A stretch of 64,000 nt of DNA from Centropus unirufus (lineage: Eukaryota; Chordata; Aves; Cuculiformes; Centropidae): NCBI GenBank assembly GCA_013397695.1, contig VYZI01000113.1, positions 774,791 through 838,790 of the forward strand. Direction: 5' to 3'. Positions 27,301 to 40,290 of this stretch are shown piece by piece. Under the pieces are notes generated by a model, which made no database searches, had not been told where the DNA came from, and saw only the letters and a list, made by a program, of their open reading frames with translations. Position 1 is the stretch's first letter, and every line of letters starts with the position of its first letter. A program made the translations under genes and the position numbers.

Positions 27301-30300
27301 GGAAGGCAGGAGGGAATAAAAAGTGAACAATTTTAATTCTTCTGCCATAAATATAAATGTGGGTGAGACGGTGGATCAGGCTCCTTTTTCACCATAACCC
27401 AGTTAGCATGCCCCTCTGAAAGGCAATTTATTTGGAGACAACTTTTCTTCTGGGCAAATCTCACTAGTTCAAAATTCCTCTGATACCTTTCTTGTCTTCT
27501 TCCTTGTGTGGCTTATGGCATAACAACCTCATTCATCAATCTGCTCATCCCCACCTCTCTAAACGCTAGCCCGTCACTCCCTGCAGCAAGGCAGTGTCAG
27601 GGATGGCTTCAGAGCAGCATCCATTGCATGCCCATCTGCCTTGAGGGAGGGAGGGATTCTGCATCCCATCTGTCTTGCTGTGCATACAGCTGGGATGGTG
27701 CAAAGCCACAAAGTTGTGGGGAAAGGGGCTGAAGAGCAAGCAAGAACTCAGCAGGTAGAGAAGTTTTAAATGGCACATCAAGACTAAATTATTATTTAAT
27801 TCCTTTGACTATCCCATATGGTCATCTTTGCACACAGGCAAGAGAGAAGCTCAAGAACATTTCAGATAATGTTTTTGAGTGGGGATTAGGAATATTTTCT
27901 TCACTCACATCCAAGACAAAAGGGTTGGAGTCTTGCTATACAAATTCCTTCTTACATTTATTTTATATCTTGCAAGGGATTTTTTTCCCCACATTTTGCA
28001 CTATTAGTTTTTAATATAAAGTGGGGACTTCTTGGGAGATCAGTACCAAATTTGGGATTGCCCAAGACAACTTGGGTTTAACTTGGTACTGCTAAAAGTG
28101 CTAGAAGTTTTCAGAACCAAACAATGGTTTTCACCAGTAATAGTGTCTTCTCTCATTACAATAAAATATTATATAAAGAAATGGAGTATAATATGTTGGA
28201 CCAACATAAAGCCAGTTAGAACTATTTGATTATTTGAAGCTTTCCACTGAGACACCAGCTCAGTAATTCATCCCTACAGTGCTTGAAAAGAAAAAAAAAG
28301 AAAAAAAAGACACATATAGTTATTTTAATCAATAACTTTCTCTGTCAGCAAGGCGCCTACAGGTTCCAGAACAAAGAAATGAGAATGCATTAACTGAGAA
28401 GCTAACACATCTCATACACAACTGCTGAGACTGAAGTGAACAAAGTCTTTTATGATCCTGTGCAAACCTGAAGTCAAAAGAACCTCTCATTGATTTAGCG
28501 TGCGGTACTGTACATTGACACTTCCTATTGTTGGGTCTATAAACTCTCTTGCAGTAGTACATGCTCTTACAGAGGCCTTACACAATTGAACTTTTTGATG
28601 GGTGATACAGTGGTACATAGAATTACTAAGCTGGATTACAAAAATTTATTTCAATGTCTCCTCAGAAACGCATTGTAAAAATAACCTCTCTTGGAAATTG
28701 CACAGTGGCTTCATTGACCTTTCTACAATACATTTCTAGAAAGTGTGACACTCGCTAAAATAAAATGCCTTCAAATTACAACTGTGGTTTTGCCCCAAAA
28801 CTGCAATAACACTAATGTCAGCTTTCTCCGCAGTTGGGAAATATTTCATATCACACATAAATCCATTGCAGGTCATACTTTGGGGTTTTCTCTTTATGGC
28901 ATTACGTCATACTTCGATACCACTTCATGTTTCTTTAAATATATGGCCCAGAATGCTGGAGTAAAATCAACTGATAAGATTGAGATGATTGCATGTCCAT
29001 ATGCAGATGAAAACATGAATGGATGGATATATGCAGCTATTGCAAAGATGGCATTTGAAGAAAGATAAATAACTGTGAGGTTAAACACATCTACAAATCT
29101 AGAAGGTAGCAGTACTGACAAACTTCAAGGGTTCAAAACTTCATCATAGCTATTGCACTGCTTTAGTTTATATTAATGGCTGTTGAATGACCCTTCAGTG
29201 AACAGTCCTTACACAGGAGTTTTTTAATTAACCAAGAGATGAGTGCTTTTTGCATATCACCTTGAAATACTAATGTACAGCAGGCTCAGCTGTCACAGCA
29301 GGGATGACTCCTGAACTTTCAGAGAACTGCATTCTCTGGTTCAGTAACTGAACCATCTCTAATCTGTCCCTGTCAACATCACCCAAACAAAGGTGATGCC
29401 CTATCTGGCAAAATGTCCAAGTCTGACCCACTTACCTCCCTTCCTGCTCAACTTCAATAAGCATTCCTTATTTCTCTAATGCAAGTAGCTATTATCTGGG
29501 ATGCTGAAGCCATATGACTTTGAAGGTTATTTCTTGAGACAGCCCTGGCCTTTCTTTCCCAGCAGTTATGCACAGCGCCTGTCTATGCTGCACAAACCAG
29601 AGCAGTGTGCATGCATTCCTGAACTAGCCCCGGCATCAGAAGCAATGCAGTAACTCCCTCACTGTATGCTCCCAGGTTAACTAGTTTTCTTTTGATGGCT
29701 AAGCAACACAGGAGCAGCCACCATAATGTGGGTACAATGCTTCAGGGGATCAAGTGGGCATCTTTGCATATTGTGGAAGACAACAGTTTGCTTGGAGCTA
29801 GTTTAAGTCTTTCCAATCTGGCTGCAGAGAGGATGAGGTTGCAGATATAGCCTCTGCAGTAACTGCTTCTTCCTGAGCTAAACAGAAGATTCCTAACCTT
29901 TTATTCTTACTTCTTTCTGGGAGGGTCAATAAAAACACGCCATGTATAGACAACCTGGAGATGCAAACTCATAATTATGGGAAATTGTCTCCCTACAACT
30001 GCCCTGGCAATCGCACAGCACTTCATTCCACACTACAGATTGACATCATTATTCTTATGAAGCAGGGAGAATTTCCTGCACAATAACTCCTGTCAAGCTT
30101 TGTTAGGAAGTAGGGGGTAGTGGAACCGAGTGGTGTTTTTCTGTCCTTTATCTGGGTTTTCGTATGCCTGAAAAACCCAACAGACATCCTGCTAAGTAGC
30201 AACCAAATTATTAGTGCCTAACAACTTACATTGATTAACATTACTCTGCAGTGTAACAATGTTAAGTGTGGATCAGAGTTATTCTCTCATCTTTTATAGC

Positions 30301-33300
30301 ATGGCCTTAATTATTCTGACACCATTTCCCAATACTCTATTATACTGGAGATAATCAGCTTTGGCAATTTCATGTCTGAACCTCTACTCTTCCACCAGTT
30401 TACTACATTCAGCAAGAATGTTATTTATGGTCTTTTTTCCCCTCAAGTGCGAAAGAAAATCTCTGCTTGTCATACTGCTGGCTACATTATTTTTTTCCTC
30501 TACGTATATTGTTTGATTTAGTATTTTTGGCCTACGTGAGAGCCTTAAGAATTTTGCAATGCCATAATTAGCTTGAACCTAATATAAGCTAATTTTGGCT
30601 TATACTTTGGGTATCACTTATATTTTCCAGTCCCCAAATAACCTTCATATTCATTCACCACACTGTCCTTGGCAGAGTGTACAGATGCACAGCTGATTCT
30701 TGCAAAATATCCAAGCAGTAACACTTAACATTCAGCATTATCAGACTGTAAAAGTACAATCTCTTTACTCACACTTGTAAGTACATGCCTTATCTTATGT
30801 TTCCCTAATCATTTTATGTAATTCTTCAGCTATCATCTTAGCAATCACAAACCACCTTGTGTCTTTTTGTCAACATTCCTAGGCACCTAATCTAGCTCTG
30901 ACCCTTGTTCCAGTGGCCTTTTCTTATCTCCTTTCACCTGCCTGTTTTGTCTAAGGCTGTGTTCCCCTTACAAATCAGGCCCAGTTACTGGAAAAAAAGT
31001 AATTTATCTACCTTGGGGAAGTAAATGTCACTCAGACTTCCAAACATTTATTTCTTCTAATTTACATAGAAAACAGGATTTTGGAGCCTTTGTAATTCAC
31101 AACAATCCAATTTAGTTAGCAGGAGCTACTAGTTGCAAAGTCTAAATGTCTTAAAATCTTCTGCAGTTAAAAAAAAAAGGGACCTAATAATTATCTTTGC
31201 TTTTTTTGCAGTTATAATTAATTACAACTCTTCCTCTCATTGTCTCCCACTGGTTTCGAGCAAATCTCAACAACAGCAGCAGTTTTAGCCACCCCATTTT
31301 CACATACTTGTCTTTCCTGGTTGTACTCTTCATGTTCCAGTGTCAGTGCTCAGTCAGTGGAAAAGAGCATTCTCTGGTAATGCTAAAGAAAAAAATCTTT
31401 CCATGTAGGGGAGGAGCTATTGGAAATTAAGAAAAAAATAGGACTATATGAAAGCATGAAATTAGTTAGTAGCTATCTGAAATAATTAATTCGAATGCAG
31501 CATTTTCAGCCCGGAAAATAGTTTGTATTACCTAAAATAAACACTGTAAAATAGCTAACTTAAGGTCTTTCTGTGGTCAAGAAAAAGGAAGTCCTACCAA
31601 GTGAAATTCAGAGCATTTAAGCAAAACTCTAAATTAACCATAGAGTTTGCTTTTTTCTCCTTAGTGAAGACAGACAACAGTGTTACTAGCTGGTTAATAC
31701 AGCTACCAGCAGCTGGTCCTTTACTTACTGAAGAGGAGGATAGATTTTGTAACTTAATGGTGGAAAAAGATTTACAGATTAAAAATGGTTGAGGTGATGC
31801 TACCAGATACTTAAAAGAATTCCTCATGAACACATCTATAAAGCATAGACTGCTCTAGATCACCAGCTTCATCAGTGGCACATACAATGAACCATTACTG
31901 TATTTTCATATTATGTGAGAGAAATCCAAAAGCATATGGCAGGTCTCTACTGATTTTGCAAGCACTGAAATGTTGAAAATTACTCTGGATATATTCCAGG
32001 TAAGTCTAGTGATAACAGAATTGCAGCAGTATCACTGTACAGCAAACAACTGTTGACTTGCTTGCCCAGATATGAACAGAGTATATTTACTCCTTGTAAT
32101 GTCTTTAAGGTCGGAGAGTCAGATTTTGCAGCAAATACAGATAGCTAACATTTGATCTCATTGTCACTGTTCTAGCAAAATTTCACAGCCACTCTTGTAA
32201 GCTTTCCTTCTTCTTTTCTAGTGATGCAGCCTGTTGGTCCCTCATTTTAGGCACCTGTGGAAATAACCATTATACACGATACTGAGACATCACAGAAAAC
32301 TTTATCATACTGTGGCGGCCCATGTCCTTAACGTTGCAGTTTTATGTCATTAATGACTACTAAGCAAGAAGAAACAAGAAAAAGAATAGTCACCTTCCTT
32401 CTGATAACTGTCTTGGGACACTGCAAGGCCACAAAGTCACCTGTAGTATTGTTATTTTTGATACAAGATTAATAAAAAGATGTGTAATAGATTTCTCAGG
32501 TAATCATTTGTCATATAACTAAACCTATAGTAGATTTATGCATTCAGTCATAACTACAATTTCCTTTTATTCTAATGACATTCTTGCTAGTAACACTGAA
32601 GACGATAACAAAAGATGGTAATTATGTCACAGAACATCATTCATGTGCAAATCAATATGCTTAAACCCAATAAAAATACATTTAGGATTGGAAAGTCACT
32701 AATTTAATGTTAAAAGTATATATAAGGTCTTTCCCCAAAAAAAAAATCAATGTCTAATTTGGTTGTGGAAAGAGAAGATGCTGATTAACTACAGATACTT
32801 GTTTCCAGAAAATATATTGCTCTAGTTCAGCAAGAATTCTTCTTTCTCTTGTAGACAACGTTTCAGTTATTTATAAACTTCTTCTAGCTGACATGAACTC
32901 CTAAGACAAAAGTTCTGTGCAACTTGTTATACACACTACTTTGAACCCACAAATGTTGCTTTCATTTGGGGCAAGCTGCTGAATTCAGAAAGAGTCTTTG
33001 TAAGAGGTCTATTCTCCTACTCACTATGCCTCCCTGCCTTCCACTGCAGCTTTAAGCTGTGGGCTTCTTACCCAAAACCAGTTTCAGGTAAATTCATATC
33101 TTACCAAGCATTACTGTAATTTAACGACCATGACAACATTTTGTAGAGTTGCAATCTACCAATGGAGCAAGACAGCACCTAGCAGCATGAAGTTGCAGAT
33201 TACTAGGAGGTGCTGTCAACAAAGAGGAACAGATTTATAATAAACCTACTTGATCCTGAGGACCTGACATGCACACCAGAGGTGCTTGGGGTTTGTCTGT

Positions 33301-36300
33301 TTATGCACTTCAGACTATCTCATCTTTTTTTCCCCATAAACAGAACACCCATGGCTGGTTTACATTAGGAGCTTCCTGGAGCATTGCTGTCACTGTGTCA
33401 CCCAAGAGGAATACAGTTCATTATCTTTGAAACTGCTCCAGCATGCAAATCAAAGTACAGTAGGCGGGGATAGTCAGCAGATTGACTTAAAAAGCACATC
33501 CCAAGTATGCACTGACACACTAATATCAGTTTAGCTTTTGAATGCCAAACTCCCTCCCACTCAGATGCATTTCTCCCCACTAACTTCTGTTGAAGTCCAG
33601 AACTTAATATTAGATTCCTTTTCAGTCAGGCATTGCCTTTTTATGTATATTTTTTTCTAAAAATACAATAGAGTCTGTTCTGAATTGGATCTTTTGAATG
33701 TTGCTACACAATAAATAATAGATAATAAGCATTTGGCAGTTTCACACTTGAGATCGTTTTTCAAAAGGGAAATTGAAGTTAAATCACTGCCAGTCAACGT
33801 TGATTCATGACAACATAAGGATACTTACGCCATTTTTCATTGTAAATATATTTTCCGATGGAATGTTATGATTGGATCACCCAGGAAAATATATGCCTAT
33901 TTTAATAGTCTGCATATACAGTCATTTCAATCTCTCTGTCTAGGGAAACATTAGATCCCTGCAGTCAATCATTCCTCCCAACACAGCAAGGCCTGAGCTG
34001 TTTAGATCAGTTGCCTCAGTTATTGGGGGTTTCTAGGTTGCCTTGGACAATTTAAGCAGTAATGCCTGTGGAAACAGTAGAACTTGTAGTGTCTACGTAT
34101 CATAGCAACAAAGCTCAGTTGAAGTGACATTAAGTATTTCAGTATTCTAAAATCAAAACTTGATTTAGGATATCATATTAGGCATAAATTAACTGAGGAA
34201 ATGTTTCTTGGTAGGAAGAATTTCAGGAAAAAGGAGAAAAAGGGGAGATTCATGTCACCAAACACCTAGTATTTGAGGTGGACAGATGTCTAGGACTCAG
34301 TTTAATTACCTCTGTCTTGTGTCCAAGAATAGCCTACACATGCTCACTGTAGTGCCAGATACCTGTGACAAATTCATGCCCCTTTGGAAAGCTGAAAGTA
34401 TACCCTATGGCACTGATGATAAATATCAATGTATGCAAAACTGAACTGAGCTCCAAGCATGAGAACTCTTCCAGGCAGAGATCCTGAATGTAACCTAGAA
34501 GTCAGTCATCTAAGGAAATATCACTGAAAATAGGGGCTTGAATCAGGTATCTGAATGGAGAGAAGGCTCATGCAATTACTCAATTAACACTAATTTGAAT
34601 ATTGAATAACTTAATTTTGCTAGCTATCTGGAGGGTAGTTATGTCACTATTTTTCAGTAAAACTTCATAATGCATTGAAACCATCTCTGTGAAAGATTTG
34701 AACCTGTGATATTATCACCCCACTAGATAACATAGATCACAAACACACTAAAAATATATGAACTAAATTGAAAAGGAGCTAGAGATAGTACTAGCTACTG
34801 TACCATATGTTTCATGTTATCGAGAGCAGTTTACAGGTATAAGCTTTTTAATGTGCATTTTATCTGTATTAACTGCATTTAAGGCTTACAGAAAGAGGTC
34901 AGGCTTAGATTGCATAAGCAGTAATCCATAAAACAGTGTAGTCCTTGAATATGTATCCTTAAGCTATACTTGGATCACAGCATTCTCTGCATGTGAATTC
35001 TTCACTTGTGACAGCAGCTGATCTTCAGTTCCTGCAAGATGCTGGCCTAGGGAGACTGTTCACCACCAGCATGCTCAAGACCACAGCTGTTTAACAGCAA
35101 GAGCAGCTAGAGCCAAAAAAATTACTAAGGCCTTAGAGATACTGAAACAAAAATAAACCAGCTTTCTAAATCGTCATCACCACATCCCTATAACATGTCA
35201 CTATGCTTCAAATTCTGAAAGCAAAAGCCTCGCACCTCTCCTCAGGATAGTCAAATCCAATAGAAAACAGTGGCCCAGAACTGTTTCCTAGTGGAATATT
35301 TTCAGATTTGAATTCAAGCTCTATGCTTTTACTATAAACATTACTAAGTTTCATATTCCAAGAAGAATTGTTAGCCCTATACTACCTGCTCATAAAGATG
35401 AACATGCGTGCTGTGGTACATTTGTGTTGCAGTAAAACAAAGCCTAATTCTGCCCAGAAGTATATATAAATCTATAAAGGTATAAACTCCAAGCATTCTA
35501 GGTCAGAATGGAATTACCTATAATATCAGGAAATGCCTTAGTTGAGATCAGAGTGGAACTCATACATGCATATGTACATGTATACGCGTACATGCCCATT
35601 CAGACACCAAAAAAATCAATTGCTACTTCACCTTCTGAAAACCCAAAGGGCTTAGTGAAGGAGAATAAATTTCAACTGTACACAAACCCAGCTCAAAAGT
35701 GTTAAATTCTTCATTTTCTTAGTTCAGGCAATCATTATATTACACGTTAGAAAATTAACCTATTCTAAATATAGGACTTTTGTAGGATACTAAATGTAGT
35801 CATCACCTCCCTCCTCCTCTCCAGCATAATTGCAACAATGTCCTCTAGCCAAATCTCCTTAGGTTCAACAACAGAAAACACAGATTCTCCACCTTGGACT
35901 TGAAAGCACATAGGTGGTTGTTGCCACTGCTGCTTTCTGCACAGGGTTAGATAGGGACCTACTATATTTGTATTCAGTTCTCATGCAGAGGTCTTTTTAA
36001 TACCTTCTATAACACACACAAAAACCTCCATGATATCAGGAGGTTTGAACTTTATAAAACTATTCTGTACAGATAAATAGGACATGTTACATTCATACAC
36101 CTACTTTGACAATAAATGTAGTTTCACTTGAGTTAACTCCTTGCAATATCAAGAATTTTAGAAAGTCTGATGTAAAGCAGTGAACGAGTTTGAATGCCGA
36201 TGTATTCTTTCACACTTAATGATTATCAATAAAGACTTTCTACATGTTCTTCGCCTAGCTCCATTTCCTTAGGCTTCTTTTTATTTCCTTGCATTGCCTC

Positions 36301-38301
36301 ATAACACTTCATTGACAAAAACTTGAGGGGTTGACATGACATGAAATGTTATAATTGACTGCTTTCTTCTGCCTCCTTGGAAACCAGGCTTTAGCTATTA
36401 AATGCTGAGAATTAAAGTGAAGTTAACCATTCTGAAACCAGCTACCTGAAACAAAGAACTGAATCATGCTGCAAATAGTTCAGATCTTTAAACTCTGATC
36501 AGAATTGTTTAGCATCTCTAAATCAAAGAGGGAAACTGGAGTATTTTACTATATATTTCCTCTGTAAAAAATGAACTCAACCATTTTCATACACAGAGGA
36601 CAAACTTACTCAGGCAAAGGTTTTGTTGTGGTGTTTTCTGTGATAGACCGAAGAACCACTGGAGTTCGAGGTTGTTGGGTTTTGAGCATTGAGGGAGGAA
36701 TTGAATTTAGTATCATTGTTATTACACAATCTCTGTTGGCACTGTATCATATTTTAATGATTCAAGAATCATTTCTAGGATCCATTTGCTCGCTCCCTTC
36801 AGATTCTTATGTAAGTAGTGCCAGGAATTCCTCGCTGGTGGAAGGAAACTGAGCCACTTGCCTTTATATCAACAATAACTTCAGTTTATGCTTAGAACAA
36901 ACACCATAGACGGAATAACAGGTTCATTGAAGCTCAATACATACATTCCTGCTAAATACATAGACAGGATATAAATATGTTGCCATATGCACATGCATAG
37001 AGCTGAACAACGAAAGAGCATAGCTAAAATATAAGGAAAGTAGCTAGAGTGATAGCATACATCACCTGAGTTTGCATTTAATACCTAGAAAGATCCTCCA
37101 GCACCAAATTATCCTCTCCCTTTCTCACTCTCCTTTGAAGATCCACTTGAAGTGAGTGTCACATCATTTATAAAAAAAGAACAACCTATTTTAATAGGTG
37201 GCTTAGCTGCAGTGAGGGTATGGTGTCATCTAAATCAGCATTTTACAAGTCTGAGAAGAACTGTAATAGAAACAGAAACCCTACATTCCCCTGCAAACCT
37301 GGCTGCACTGACTGCCTGAGCCTGGGGATAGGGCAGAAAACTGCATGAGGTGGCAGGGCCAGTGAAGTGCTGCACATTTCCATACATCAAGCAATCAGCC
37401 AGCACGATACAAAGGTAACAGAAGCTTGGATGACAAGGAATTACAGGACGAGAGAAGGCTGTGGTTGCCAAAATGGGATCACTGCTCTGTGTGCTGCTCC
37501 CTTTCCGGGCCACGTTCCTTCTTCTTCTGTATCACCAACATGGGAAACTGATCCACATACATTTTTCACCCCTGCAGTTGTTTCCAGCCATGGAAGTTTC
37601 TGTAGCTGGCAGATCAAATATCTGTGCTAAAACAAAGTGGGAACAGCCTGGCAAAGATAGAGCTGCCCCTTTTAAAGCCATCCTATGCTTGGATTGAGTT
37701 AAGTAATGCTGTGAAGCTGCACATTGGGGGTTGGGAAGGAGGACACAGAGAGAAACAAGCAGAGAAAGTTAATTTTCCTAATGAAAAAGAAATTCAGACT
37801 GAAATATTTTCCATTTAAAGTGTCTAATAACTCTGGAGAAAGGATGCAGTGCTCTAAGCCCTGTTTCGGGTGCATGAAACTTCATCCGAGTTCTTTCTTC
37901 TTAAAACAGAACTTCCCTTTAATTACTTAATACCCCTGTATTTGAGAACTGAAAGGGTATTATTACACAACATGAAGACAATGACCAGAGGAGGGATATT
38001 GTTCAAAGGGAGAATCTGTCTCAGGCTCAGAATAAATCTGCTAATACACATTACTTTAAAGAAAAATGCTGTAGTTCTGTTTCCAACCTACGTGTCACAG
38101 TTTTGCAGCTGCACACATTCTCAGCTTCCATGTTTACATCAAAAGCCCTGCGCATGATGTGTACTAAGGACACTTGAAATCTGGCTGACAATAATCCACA
38201 AATCTATTCCTTGGATATGCAGCTGAATAATTATCAGTTCACAATTAAAAAAAAAAAAAGTATGATAATACTTTTTCAGAATAAATTCTAAAAAACCCAG
38301 A

Positions 38302-38392
38302 TTTTTTTTTAAAAAAAAAAAACCACAACAAAAAAAGCAACAAAAATCCAAACACACAACAAGAAAAAACCAACACAACCACCAAAACACAA
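38302..38392. repeat. Low-complexity A/C-rich tract starting with T9A12
   Basis: T9 is directly followed by A12 and then about 70 bases made almost only of A and C. A strong strand asymmetry with no repeat family recognised. Confidence 0.9.
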
Positions 38393-38803
38393 GCCTTTAA
38401 CTTTCTCAGAACATTATTATTCTTTTATTTTGATGAATACCTATCCCACTAAAATAGAACATATTTTTCTATTCTTAAAGTAGGTTATAGTCAATTTACA
38501 AAAGTACATGAAGTTTCCTATTATACAATTAATCTGTTGCAATAATAAGTACCAGCTGGATCTATCCCCAACAGCAATAACAGCATGTAGAGCATGAATA
38601 TAAAGTAACAGATTGTGAAACAGAAGAGATGTTTTCACTTGTTATAAGGCACTTAATACAGCCGCAGAAGAGACAGTTTTGCTTGTGCATAATGCTTGTA
38701 GCAAAACCCTTATGTTAATAGAGTAAATTACTTCAAAGGCACATTCTCTGAAAGTATTGCTTATGAACATTTTTGGGAGCTTGATTACACATGTACACAT
38801 GGG

Positions 38804-40290
38804 AAAATGTGGGCTCACTGCTGAATGAAGTGGGGGTCCTGGTGACACAGGACATGGAAAAAGACTGAGGTACTAAAATGACTTCTTCAGTCTTAACTAG
38901 CAAGAGTAGCCTTCAAGAATGCCAGGTCCCAGAAGCCAAAGGGAAAATAGGGAGCAAGGAAAATGTACCCTTAGAAGAAAAGGTCACGTCAGGGAATACT
39001 AGGTAAACTGTCCCTATGCGCTGATTGGATGCACCCGCAAGTGTTGATGGAAAATAGAGATGTCACAGCGAGGACACTTTTCATAATCTTTGATCAATCG
39101 TGGCAATTGGGAGAAGTGCCAGAAGACTGATGTAAAGCAAATGCTGCTCCTGTCTTCAAGAAGGAGGACCTAGGGAACTACAGGCCAGTCAGCCTCACTT
39201 TACTTCCTGGGAAGATGATGGAGCACCTACTCCTGGAAAGCACTTCCAGGCATACAAAAGACAAGCAAGAGAACAGTATGGGGAGTAAGGTAAATTGAAA
39301 ACTAGGTGAGCATCCTGGCCAAGAGGGTGGAAAACAAAGAAAGTCTAGTTAAGGAGAAGTAATTGGCAGTGAACCCCAAACATCAATACTAGGGCAGAAC
39401 GTACCCTCAGCAAGTTTGCTGATGATGCAGAAGTGGGAAGAGTGTCTGATGTGACAGAGGGTCGTGCTGCCACATCCAGGGGGACCTTAATAGCCTGGAA
39501 AAATGGACTGAGTAACCTCCTGAAGTTCAACAAGGGGAAGTGTAAAGTCCTGCACCTGAAGAGGAGCAACCTCATATCCCAGTACGTGCTGGAGAACCCC
39601 CAGGTGGGAAAGCAGCCTGGCAGAAAAGGACTGGAGGGCCCTGGTAGACAGGAGTTGGCTACAAGCCAGCAATGTGCATTTGCAGTAAAGATGGATCACT
39701 TACTCCCGGGCTGCATTAGAAGGGGTGGTCTAAGCAGGTTGAGGGAACTGATTTTTCCCCTCTACTCAAACCTGGTAAGGCCACACCTGGAGTGCTGTAT
39801 CCAGTCCTGACTTGCCCAGTATGAGACAGACATGGACACATGTGAGAAAGTCCAGTGAAGGGCCACTGAGATGATTAAGGGACAAATCATCTTCCCTATA
39901 AAGAAGAGCTGAAAGAGCTGGGACTCTTCAGCCTAGATAAGAGAATGCTCAGGAGGGATCTTATTCATGTGTAGAAATAGCTGGAGGGTATAAAGATAAT
40001 AGGCTTTTTTCAGTGGAGCCCAGTGACAGGACCAGAGGTGATAGGCATAACCTGAGACAAAGGAGGCTGTCTAACAATGAGGAAATTTATTTTTTTTCCT
40101 GTGAGAGTGAGCAAGAAATACATGGGCTGCCAAGAGGGGAGGTAGAAAGGTCTCATTCCTTGGAGGTACTCAGCAGCCATCTGGATACCCTCCTGGGCAA
40201 TTGACTGTAGATGGCCTTGTCTGAGCAGATGTGTTTGACCAGATGACCTCCAGAGGTTCTTTCCAAACTCAGCTATTCAAGGATTCTCTG
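38804..40290 (+). mobile_element. CR1 LINE, about 1.5 kb with decayed ORF2 (reverse transcriptase)
   Basis: Plus orientation. The 5' part contains TGCTGAATGAAGTGGGGGTC and ATTGGATGCACCCGCAAGTG, remnants of the ORF2 region upstream of the RT core. Next comes KEDLGNYRPVSLTLLPGKMM (near 39160-39230), a hallmark CR1 RT motif. The frame 39433-39810 gives LLKFNKGKCKVLHLKRSNLI and LIFPLYSNLVRPHLECCIQS. The frame 40013-40204 gives SDRTRGDRHNLRQRRLSNNE, the ORF2 C-terminus. The element ends with TTCCAAACTCAGCTATTC and a degraded ATTCTCTG octamer. The segment between 39250 and 39400 looks rearranged or deleted relative to a normal CR1. Stops and frameshifts make it inactive. Confidence 0.95.

Larger units (their letters stand above)
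16421..38803. other. Intergenic, about 22 kb, no supported gene
   Basis: Contains the gap, several microsatellites, a GC-richer patch at about 26.4-27.3 kb and three candidate conserved noncoding stretches listed separately. No CR1 was recognised inside, which makes it the longest repeat-free interval in the window. Confidence 0.65.

Noticed and set aside
28745..29068. 107-codon plus-strand open frame in the gene desert
   Set aside because: Cys/Thr/Ile-rich residues with no family resemblance, and an overlapping antisense frame. At most a noncoding conserved block.
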